NCBI GenBank assembly: GCA_902729315.2
Contig: LR746267.1
Location: 4,465,386-4,529,385, forward strand
DNA length: 64,000 nt
Direction of reading: 5' to 3'
From: Spirodela intermedia
Taxonomy: Eukaryota; Streptophyta; Magnoliopsida; Alismatales; Araceae
The notes under the pieces were generated by a model, which was given only the letters and a program-made list of their open reading frames with translations, did no database searches and was not told where the DNA came from. This document shows, in pieces, positions 49,701 to 58,240 of the stretch (the stretch's first letter is position 1; every line of letters begins with the position of its first letter). The translations under genes were made by a program, and so were the position numbers.

Positions 49701-50769
49701 CATGAACCCGCCGTTGACTTTGGCCAACTCAGGATAACTTAACTGGGATAGATCACGACAAGGTCAAAGCACCCGTCCAAGAGAAGTCTCCACCAGATAA
49801 ACAGCCTGCCCAGAAACACCAGCCAAATGTGGGGGGAGTTAGGTTGTCTAATGAGGAACAGACAACAGCGCGCCAGACTGCTGCTCCAAGGAAAGATTCT
49901 TCAAGGGTTGAGGTACCTTCCTTTTCATCACCGGTTGACCTCTGAATCGCCAGTTTTTCATTCTAGTGTGGATGAGATCAGCTCTAACTTCCTTTTTTCT
50001 GACCCAAATCATGAAAAAAAGATCAAATGAAAGAAAGAAAAATAGAATTTAAAACGTGGTACTCGATCTAAGTTTATTAATGGGTGATTTGTTCGATGGA
50101 CGGATACAACATCTGAGTTGACTATTTTTTGCCCTTTCAAGTAACGATTTGTTCCATTGGCTGCATGAAATAAAACCGAATACTTCTAAACCTGGCGTTG
50201 CAATTAAAATTAATATTTATGCATAATATGGCATTTCTGTAGCTCCAAGATTAGAATCTGATATAATATCAATAATATAATATAAATCGTATATCTGCAG
50301 GTTCAACTTACATATTTCCCCATAAAAACGGATTTTATTTTAACTATTTTCCACAATATAACCCGTTATAAATGCAAAAATTCGGATTTCTGAAGCGTAA
50401 AAATACCAATTGAGACGCTGTGAGTGTATATACTGTGGGCATCCTTGTATTTAGCAAGAACGATCAGAAATTATCAAATGGTTCTTTATTTTCTCATGAA
50501 TGATAGGTAGTTAGAATAAGAAATGAAACTATGGTTTTGATGCCCTTATTCTTCGTTATTACCATACTAAATGAATTCCCATCTTCCTTTCCGAGCCCTC
50601 GGAGCATCACGATGCAACCTCTGCATCATCATCATCGTCGTCGTCGTCAACCTCGGCGCTCTCCAGGTTGACCCACCGGCTCAATTTCCTCAGGGAGCGG
50701 CGTTCCCAGCTGGCAAATGAGCTCCAGACCCTCGAAGTGGGCCCCACCATGAGCCCAGAGAGCAAATGA
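37701..50769 (+). CDS. REN1: PH-RhoGAP, ROP GTPase-activating protein of REN1/PHGAP family
   Basis: Twenty-four coding exons keep phase and give ~979 aa: 37701-37835, 38011-38047, 39452-39528, 39803-39873, 40005-40083, 40159-40303, 40417-40536, 41508-41585, 41764-41819, 41914-41983, 42245-42329, 44252-44495, 44811-45038, 45694-46071, 46135-46184, 46994-47054, 47145-47228, 48111-48227, 48316-48458, 48598-48696, 48787-48856, 49486-49644, 49733-49912, 50596-50769. The PH domain (~58-165) has GWTSWKKRWFILTRTSLVFF; RhoGAP (~196-390) has GILRQSADVEEVE with predicted arginine finger Arg230. Then come an acidic segment (400-475), a coiled coil (~602-752, with RLQEQLRKEKELR) and a C-terminal RLNFLRERRSQLANELQ helix. 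Family members inactivate ROP GTPases at the plasma membrane to confine polar growth. Exons 1 and 20-23 are least certain. REN1 and PHGAP1/2 cannot be separated here. Confidence 0.9.
40636..40657. repeat. (GA)n microsatellite in intron 7 of the PH-RhoGAP gene
   Basis: An 11-unit GA run downstream of the exon ending at 40536, within the intron before the arginine-finger exon. Confidence 0.9.
42930..43009. repeat. Short direct repeat in intron 11 of the PH-RhoGAP gene
   Basis: CCTCGATATGTGTGGAGGACA occurs near 42929 and again near 42989, 60 bases apart, in the 1.9-kb intron between exons 42245-42329 and 44252-44495. No coding function is seen in this intron. Confidence 0.8.
45071..45297. repeat. 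Direct repeats in intron 13 of the PH-RhoGAP gene
   Basis: A 28-base segment starting GTTATTATGTTATAAGATAG is present at 45071-45098 and exactly again at 45176-45203, with a third partial copy near 45270-45297. The second copy is preceded by a doubled GTGACGACTAT. The pattern suggests local slippage duplication. Confidence 0.85.
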
Positions 50770-51253
50770 AAAACCTCCAGAGGAGCATGCTCCCTCCACG
50801 CTCCGAAGTCAACGCCACTGTCTGAAGCGAAGCCAAGAGATCCGAGCATCAGATGAAGGTATCCCTCTCCGTTCTATGTAAATTCCCGTACTCTGGTGCA
50901 TGATCTTGTGGGCGTGTACCCAAATGACTTGAGACGTTCTGATGATGATTCCCCGGCCGCTCCTTTTATTTTTTATTTTTTTTTTCGTTAATAATTTTCG
51001 CCTAGTTTGGGGTTTATTTATTTCCTCGTCTCCAAAACTAGGAAAAAGCCGGGAGCCCGGCTCGGCGTTTTCGGGCCCAGGCCCGGCCCGGCACTGGCAG
51101 GTCTTAGTTTTTGGGTACGTACTGTTAGGATCATGGTATTTAAGAAAATAAAAATAATTATCTTACAATAATTTTTCTCCTTACAAAGCAGACATTTTGT
51201 TAATTTATCTGCCCTGCTATTTTTTCTCATGGGCTTTTTAATACGCCAAAAAA

Positions 51254-51284
<31 letters not shown>

Positions 51285-51480
51285 GCTCTCGCTAGAACAG
51301 TACTAGGAAAGACCCAGCCTGATGAGCATAATTTTCGTGCACGAAAAGCAAGGGGTGGGCCAACAACAGTGCCATGTCATCATATGACGTTATCAGCTCG
51401 GCCTAGATAATTATTTATTTATTCAAGTGCTGCGTCAACACAAAAAAAGAACTATATAATTTAATATATATATATATTTA
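50770..51480. other. Intergenic region between PH-RhoGAP and eRF1; promoter of eRF1
   Basis: Holds the probable 3' UTR of the PH-RhoGAP gene, a GGCCCAGGCCCGGCCCGG GC island (~51075-51095), a CT-rich microsatellite (~51255-51290), and a TATATATATATTTAT TATA-like stretch (~51465-51480) just upstream of the likely eRF1 leader. Confidence 0.45.
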
Positions 51481-51558
51481 TGCGTATGTCTGGGCACCGT
51501 ACGCGCCCCCGTCTTGCACTATCCATCTCGCTGCGAAGTGGCTGTCACCTGAAGCGCA

Positions 51559-51566
51559 AAACCCTA
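51559..51566 (+). promoter_or_regulatory. Telo-box-like motif in the eRF1 leader region
   Basis: AAACCCTA lies ~80 bases after the TATA-like stretch and ~90 bases before the proposed leader-intron donor. The position fits motifs found near transcription starts of plant translation genes. Confidence 0.45.
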
Positions 51567-51654
51567 GACTCGGGGACCAGCCCCTCGCCGCCGGAGTATC
51601 CGATCTGCGAGTGGATCGTCCTCTAGATCCTCGCCGCGGCGCGCGCTTAACTGT

Positions 51655-53530
51655 GTAAGTTGCTCTCTTGATTCCTTCTTTGTTCAAGGTCTATATCCCA
51701 GGAGTTTATTTTCTTCCTGCTCTGTTCGCTGTGTGGTGGCGGTATGTCTTGCAGCGATGAAACTGTCAAGAACTTGATGGATTTCGTGTTCGCAGCATGG
51801 CTAATCTCTTTCCTGCTGTCGTTTTGCGGCTTCATTCTTTTGTATGCGTTGGTGCCTGTTCCGACCGCCTGTTAATAGGTTGCATGTGAGAATTTTTTTC
51901 ATCTTCCTTTGGTGGATTGGGCGTTTCGAGGATTCTCACTTTTTCTTCTGCCGATTTGTATCGCTTGTGCTAAGCTAAGACGTAACTTATCCCAACTCCG
52001 AGTTTCGGTTGAATTGTATCAGAGAAGGCTCCGTTCAAACTGTAGTCGGACCATTGGCTCTCTCGTTGCACGGATTTTACGGTCATCAAGTCTCCTTGCC
52101 AAACGGTTCAGATCCGTGCTTTTAATTTACCAGTCGATTGATATTTGTCTCCGTCTTCTACCACTAGGTTTTTGGATTTGGTTGTTCATTGTCAAGGGGG
52201 AGCCTGATCATCTTATATCTGTAGTATCCTATCGATGCCAAACTGGATTGACCCTGAGGGGTGACCTGGATTGAAGAGAGAAAAGTTTTGGGAGCAAACT
52301 CTGAAAGAAATTCCATGAGTAGTTGCAACTTCTACCTATAGAGGCCTCTCCAATGGGGGAAGATTCGTCATCATCTGAGATATTAACGATGATTCACTTC
52401 TCTTTTTGTTAATATGTTGAATACGTTGATACATGCCAGTCTGTTATTGATTCACATTCTGAAAAATGATTCTGGTGTATTATTGTGTTCCGTGTATTAT
52501 TTGGTTAATAATTGCAATGTTTTCTAACTCTCTTAACCACTAATCCCTCTTCTGGATATTCCATAAGTTTTTCTTAAATAGATGGTTACTTTTTTGCATT
52601 GTAATTCTCGTAAAATAGATGGTTACTGAATAACTCGAGTGTGCCTGACCTCTTTAGTGAACCCAAAAGTCAATATCAGACCATATACTATCCTTATAAA
52701 AGATCTAGAGACAATAAGTCCCCCGAGCTGAAGGAAAACCATCTAAAGAATTCCCTTCCCATTCATATGAGGTATCGACCTTCGTTGTAGAGGAAACTCT
52801 CCTTGAACGTACTGCTCCAGGTTTCTTTCTAGATTGAGAGAATAAGTGGAAACTATGACACCTTTTAATTTCCCATTTTTCTCAATAGGGTGGCAGAATG
52901 TCGTCATCTCCACCGCATCAAATGTATCGTGTTGCTCTTTTTCTTCTCGTGGTTCTTGCTTGCCTCTTGTCTGGACTGTACCCATTCCCAACAAAGCTAG
53001 CTTCTAGGTCTAATAACTGCTCCATGGTATACACAGAGAAAGCCTTGTTTCACCCAAGTTTCTTGAGCATGAGACAAGCTAATTGCCATGCCTTCGCTCT
53101 GAAACTTTTCTAGTCTGCAGGTGATCTCCATTTATAATAAAAAAATAAAAAAATGAAAACTAACTGAGAAGAGAATCTTTGGCGTTGTTATCGTTGCCGT
53201 TGCTGTTATTGTTCTTGTGTAAGTTGTCTTCTAGTACATGCAGTCTATCCATCCAAAGTAAATGTAAGCAGATGGCAGGTGGTCAGAAGCTGGGGAATAT
53301 TATTTGTTAACTCTTTTATCTTTTTTTCTTCTTTTTTTTTAACTAGAAATGGGCTTTCTTTAATCTTGTATGGAGTTCTCGGAATTCATCTCCCTCTTCA
53401 ATAAATTTCTCATTTTTTTTACATAACTTGTATGGAACTAAAAAATTTGCATGACGAATAAATTCTGTGAAAGCCCTCTGATATTATTCGATCGATTGAC
53501 TGACCCCTCCCCCTATCAAATCTGCAGCAG
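51655..53530 (+). other. Probable 5'-UTR intron of eRF1
   Basis: A strong donor (CTGT|GTAAGT, ~51655) follows the GC-rich leader. A good acceptor with a CAG end occurs at ~53527, 70 bases before the eRF1 ATG. The ~1.9 kb between them is AT-rich and has no domain-bearing frame. A long leader intron is common in plant translation-factor genes. Exact ends and any extra leader exon need transcript evidence. Confidence 0.55.
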
Positions 53531-53598
53531 GTGGCAGCGGCGGCAGGAGGAGGGAGGGTTTGACTTTTGAGTTTTGATTTGACCTTGGAGCAGCGAGG

Positions 53599-54906
53599 AT
53601 GTCGGAGAGCGGGGGGGAGACGGACAAGAACATCGAGATCTGGAAGATCAAGAAGATGATAAAGGCCCTGGAATCGGCCCGCGGGAACGGGACGAGCATG
53701 ATCTCCCTGATCATGCCCCCCCGCGACCAGATCTCCCGCGTGGCTAAGATGCTCGGCGACGAGTACGGCACCGCCTCCAACATTAAGAGCCGGGTCAACC
53801 GCCAGTCCGTGCTCGGGGCGATCACCTCCGCCCAGCAGCGCCTCAAGCTCCACTCCAAGGTCCCCCCCAACGGGCTCGTCCTCTACACGGGCACCATCAT
53901 CACGGACGACGGCAAGGAGAAGAAGATCACCATGGATCTGGAGCCCTTCAAGCCCATCAACGCCTCCCTCTACCTCTGCGACAACAAGTTCCACACCGAG
54001 GCCCTCAACGAGCTCCTGGAGTCCGACGACAAGTTCGGCTTCATCGTCATGGACGGCAACGGCACCCTCTTCGGCACCCTCAGCGGCAACTCCCGCGAGA
54101 TCCTCCACAAATTCACCGTCGACCTCCCCAAGAAGCACGGCCGCGGCGGCCAGTCCGCCCTCCGCTTTGCCCGCCTCCGCATGGAGAAGCGCCACAACTA
54201 CGTGCGCAAGACCGCCGAGCTCGCCACCCAGTTCTTCATCAACCCCGCCACCAGCCAGCCCAACGTCGCCGGCCTCATCCTCGCCGGCTCTGCCGACTTC
54301 AAGACCGAGCTCAGCCAGTCCGACATGTTCGATCAGCGGCTCCAGGCCAAGATCCTCAACGTGGTGGACGTCTCCTACGGCGGCGAGAACGGGTTCAACC
54401 AGGCCATCGAGCTCTCCGCGGAGATCCTCTCCAACGTGAAGTTCATCCAGGAGAAGCGCCTCATCGGCAAGTACTTCGAGGAGATAAGCCAGGACACGGG
54501 CAAGTACGTCTTCGGCGTGGAGGACACCTTGAAGGCGCTGGAGATGGGCGCGGTGGAGACGCTGATCGTGTGGGAGAACCTCGAGATGGGGCGCTACGTG
54601 ATGAAGAACGCGGCCACGGGGGAGGTGGTGGTGCGGCATCTGGGCAAGGACCAGCTGGGGGAGGCGTCTGGGCCCGAGATGGAGGTGCAGGAGCACATGC
54701 CGCTGCTCGAGTGGTTCGCCAACGAGTACAAGGCGTTTGGCTGCACGCTGGAGTTTGTGACCAACAAGTCGCAGGAGGGCTCGCAGTTCTGCCGAGGGTT
54801 TGGGGGCATCGGGGGGATCCTGCGGTACCAGCTGGACCTCCGCTCCCTGGACGAGCCCTCCGACATTGAGGACGACGATGAGGACGACGACGCTGACGAC
54901 TACTAG
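53599..54906 (+). CDS. ERF1: Eukaryotic peptide chain release factor subunit 1 (eRF1)
   Basis: A single coding exon of 435 aa, the usual eRF1 length. It reads the three stop codons in the ribosomal A site and triggers peptidyl-tRNA hydrolysis together with eRF3. Diagnostic motifs stand at their standard numbers: NIKS at 61-64 and YLCDNKF (YxCxxxF) at 125-131 for stop recognition, and GGQ at 183-185, in [20 protein letters not shown], for catalysis. The C-terminal eRF3-binding domain is complete and ends in an acidic [11 protein letters not shown] tail. Codons are very GC-rich at third positions, which opens a long antisense frame that is an artefact. The stop is TAG followed by C. The gene is convergent with the SPEAR-type gene. 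Regulation is discussed in the findings. Confidence 0.98.
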   Translation: MSESGGETDKNIEIWKIKKMIKALESARGNGTSMISLIMPPRDQISRVAKMLGDEYGTASNIKSRVNRQSVLGAITSAQQRLKLHSKVPPNGLVLYTGTIITDDGKEKKITMDLEPFKPINASLYLCDNKFHTEALNELLESDDKFGFIVMDGNGTLFGTLSGNSREILHKFTVDLPKKHGRGGQSALRFARLRMEKRHNYVRKTAELATQFFINPATSQPNVAGLILAGSADFKTELSQSDMFDQRLQAKILNVVDVSYGGENGFNQAIELSAEILSNVKFIQEKRLIGKYFEEISQDTGKYVFGVEDTLKALEMGAVETLIVWENLEMGRYVMKNAATGEVVVRHLGKDQLGEASGPEMEVQEHMPLLEWFANEYKAFGCTLEFVTNKSQEGSQFCRGFGGIGGILRYQLDLRSLDEPSDIEDDDEDDDADDY

Positions 54907-54965
54907 CCGGCCGTCTTGGTTGCTTCCTCCCCCCTGCGCAGGGCCCGGGGGGGTGTGACTGATTG

Positions 54966-55034
54966 GTGAGCCATCCGTCCCTCCTCGAGTCGTCTGATCG
55001 GACGCGGGGCTGATGACGCCCTCCGCCCTCTCAG
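54966..55034 (+). other. Candidate 3'-UTR intron of eRF1
   Basis: GATTG|GTGAG at 54966 and CCCTCTCAG at 55034 would enclose a 69-base intron with a CTGATGAC branch-like word. The junction would lie 59 bases after the TAG stop. Inferred from splice signals only. Confidence 0.3.
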
Positions 55035-55656
55035 AGAGAGAGAGAGAGAGGGGGGGGATTTTGTCAGGGAGTGGGGGAGTGGGATGGATGGATGGATGGG
55101 AGGGGTCTCCTCCGGGGCGGTGATCTATTTTCTGCTGAGTGCTTTTTGGCTCTCGGCTGATCATTTAGGGGATGCTGCTGGCCTCTGCGGATTATTTCAC
55201 TTTCCTCGTCCTCGCCGCCATGATTTGGTTGCCTGCGGTTCCCCGCCCTCTTTCTCTCTCCTCTCTCTCTCTCTCTCTCTATCTCTATGTCCCTCTTTCG
55301 CTCTCTCCACCTCTTCCATCTCTACCTCTATCTCTCTCTCTCTCTCTCCCTCTCGTCGTCCACAACGGGATGAAGCTTGTCCCGCGAGGACTTCTATGCT
55401 GCGCCCGCGAGGCAGCTGACCGCGAGGAACTGGAAAGAGGGAGAGACGGTGAGGCGTCTGTTCGCGAGCTGTGACCAGCGGTAGAAAGAATTTTCCAGCG
55501 GCGAAGTTTTCGCCCGAGGTCTTCATCTTCTTCACTTTTGGATTAAAATGCAACGAGTAGAGAAAGAGAGAGAGAGAGAGAGGGGCCGATGGAGTTGCCG
55601 TGGATAAGCAGGAGGCATGGAGAGTGGAGCTTCTCCATTCCGGGCTGGCTGGCTGA
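55035..55656. other. 3' flank of eRF1 and of the SPEAR-type gene
   Basis: Contains AG runs (~55035-55050 and ~55565-55583), a GGAT repeat (~55083-55098) and a long CT-rich tract (~55248-55350). Frames here are simple-repeat translations. The 3' UTRs of the two convergent genes probably meet here. Confidence 0.45.
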
Positions 55657-56916
55657 TCACTGGGAGGAGAGCTTCAGCGATAGATCCAGGTGTAGGTGAT
55701 GTCTACTACTGCGAGCGGAAATGGAGGAAGGGGGTTCACCGTCCGCCGTCCGGCGTTCGATCGGGCTGCCCCTCCTGCTCCTGCCGCTACTGCCGCTGCT
55801 GCTGCTGCTGCTGCTGCTGCTGCATGGGAAGAACTCGTACACCTTGATCTCCGTCGATCCTCCCTTTACCTCAATTTCCTGCGCAGATTATTGCGTTATG
55901 ATGCATGTAGGAAACGAGGTCGGAGATCCTACCGTGCACCGCGTTCTCTTCTACCTCTGAGGATGCGACCGCCGCCAGATCTGCCGCCGCCGGGGAAGGG
56001 TTGCGCGGTTCCTTTCCCTCCGCCGATCCCCCGCTGATCTCACTAGTCCTGAGTTTCTCCTCCTGCACGCGTTTCTTTCGTCAGCGAGGAGGTAGAGGTG
56101 ATGAGCGAGCAGTTCATGGAAAAAGGTTGAAGAAGATCCTAGCGTCCTTACTCCGCCGCAGATATCGTGTTGCTCGAAGCGCTGCAAGCTTTGGCTAGAA
56201 GAAGGGAGCTCCAAGGACTGTCTATCGGCCTGGACGCCAGGCATCGCCGTCGCTGGACGCAGCCGATCGCCCGCGCCGTCGTCGTGGTTCTCCGACGAGC
56301 TGGCGGAGGCGAATAATGCCCCGCGGTTCCCGAAAAATACCCCGCCGGGCCCCAACAGGCGGTGCCTCTGCAAGAAGCACGAGTCCCCCGGGGCTCCGCC
56401 GTAGCTCACCGGCGCTGGCACCGCCACCACCTTCGCGAGGGGCATCCGGCCGCCGCCGATGGCCGCCTGGTGCTGTGCGCCGTAGGGCGGGAAGCTGAAC
56501 CGGAGGCTGCCTCCGCATTGCTGGACGAAGGGGGAGTGCGGAGCCTGGCACTGCGCCGCCAACATGTGCCGTCGATCATCATCTCCGTGGATCCCCCCCG
56601 GGGGCGTGGTGGCCGTGCTGCTCTGGATCTGCTGGTCGGCCAGCGGAGGCTCGATCTCGGTCATCATCCTCCATCGCTCCTGCAGGCGAAGCCTCTCGAG
56701 CTTCTCCACCCCGAGCCCTCGCTGCGGCGGCTTCTTCTGCCCTCCCGACTTCTTCTTCTTCGCCGCCCTTCCGCGCGGCGACACCTCGCCGGTGGGTTCC
56801 GCCGTCACCACCGCCGCCATCTGCTGGGAGAGGAAGACCCCGCCGCCTCCCCCGGGGACCTCCCTTCTCTCCTGAGAGCTCGCCGCCGCAGACCACGTCA
56901 GGAACGTCGCCTCCAT
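55657..56916 (-). CDS. SPEAR: SPEAR/SPOROCYTELESS-type EAR transcriptional repressor
   Basis: Two minus-strand exons (56152-56916 and 55657-55842) joined at GGA|GTAAGG and ATCAAG|GTG give 316 aa. Residues 53-80 carry the SPL-like motif with KKPPQRGLGVEKLERLRLQE, the hallmark of the SPEAR/SPL-NZZ/TIE family. The protein ends HLHLDLSLKLSSQ, containing an LxLxL-type EAR motif (DLSLKL). Family members bind TCP transcription factors through the N-terminal motif and recruit TOPLESS corepressors through the EAR, in the nucleus, to control leaf or reproductive development. Exon 2 begins VYEFF and then has a poly-Ser run encoded by a CTG/CAG-type repeat (~55795-55822). The middle of the protein is low-complexity. 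Without the second exon the frame continues past the donor and loses the EAR motif. The exact subfamily is not resolved. Confidence 0.85.
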
Positions 56917-57031
56917 CGCCGAGGAAAGAGTGAGGAGGGCAGAAGAGACGCACAGGCAGATATTTATAGGAAGAGCCCGATTCTCGAACTGGAGACAGCA
57001 GAAAGCCCGGAGGGCGATTCAGGAGGTATCT

Positions 57032-57062
<31 letters not shown>

Positions 57063-57726
57063 CGAAGAGCGTCTGACACGTGGCGAAACATGAGTGGGAG
57101 TACGGAGGGCCGGTGCAAGAGGCACCTGGTTGCATGCATTCTGAGGGGAGCGGTTAAGGTGGGGCCCACTGTCGGAAGTTTCTGGTCGTCGATGGGTCGG
57201 GGGGCCCGCCGATGATGAATCTCGGGCCGTCGATTGCTTATCCGTCTCAAATAGTAGCCCACATTCCCGTTGGTGCGATTTGGCGTGTTTCTCGCTGAGC
57301 TGGCAATCTGTTGGATGGTGGTCCCTAAAAAAAGACGCGTGGCGAAGGCGCAGCGCACCACGTCCCGGTAGTTAACTGTCTCCGCCAATTTGCCCCGGAC
57401 ACGTGTATTTTCTTGCCGAAACAGGAACGACACGGCAATCCTCGGGGGCTGCGCCACATGCCACCTCTCCCGGGGGAAATGATTGGAGGGAGGAAGTGGA
57501 GTGGAAACACGCCGGCGCCGTCCGCCGCGTACGGCGGCGATTCTACCGGCGATACCTCCAGAAAGAGAGAGATGGCGTGGCCTAATCGCCGCCCTCGTTT
57601 CCGGATTTAACCAAGAAGGGCATCAAAAGAGGGCCCGGGAATAGAAGCCAGGCCTCACCAGATCGAGAAACCCTAACCCGACCGGGGAAGAAGGAACAAG
57701 GAAGAAGAATCGCCGCCCATTTACTT

Positions 57727-57758
<32 letters not shown>

Positions 57759-58240
57759 ACTACCACTCATCATCGCGATCCGGCGATGGCGATGGCGAGG
57801 AGCTCGAAAGGGGAAGAGGTTGCCCGTGGTTTTCCGCCATTAATGACCGGCTGCTCCGCCGGGAACAACCGCCATCAAATCCCTAGAGACAGACAGAGAG
57901 AGGTTTGCCTTTCGGGAAGTATCTATTCCGGGATGTATCTCAGTTCAGATCCGAGCGATCTTCTTCTTCTTCTTCTTCTTCTTCTTCTTCTCCTCCTCTG
58001 TTCTTCACCGCCTGAGCTCTTTCTTCTTCCGGCGCCGCCCCTATCTCAGATCCACCTCTTTCCCTCTCTACAGCAGTCAAAAAGAGGACCAGGCAGGAAC
58101 GGTCAGATACCGTCAGTCGCCGCCGCCATTGACCCTTCTTCAATGGCCCGCTTACCCTCACTGAGTAAATCACCCCAACCATCACTGGTATGATTCAAGA
58201 CCGAGCACAGCTCTTTCTCTCTCTTCTCTCTCTCTCTAGC
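56917..58240. other. Promoter/leader of the SPEAR-type gene and 3' flank of TRM5
   Basis: Has a GA run (57035-57062), ACACGTGGC/ACACGTGTA G-box words (~57074 and ~57402), an AAACCCTAA telo-box-like word (57668-57676), a CTG run (57730-57757) and a CTT run (~57960-57992). The 57582-57773 minus-strand frame is a poly-Ser translation of the CTG run. No further gene is supported. Confidence 0.45.

Noticed and set aside
50607-50849. 80-aa minus-strand frame at the PH-RhoGAP 3' end
   Set aside because: Antisense of the last coding exon, whose plus-strand reading matches the conserved C-terminal helix of the family.
53419-55164. 581-aa open frame antisense to eRF1
   Set aside because: It mirrors the GC-rich third positions of eRF1, contains no domain, and starts and ends in simple UTR sequence. 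It is a shadow frame.
57582-57773. Poly-Ser minus-strand frame near 57.7 kb
   Set aside because: Translation of the CTG microsatellite; no exon partner or domain.
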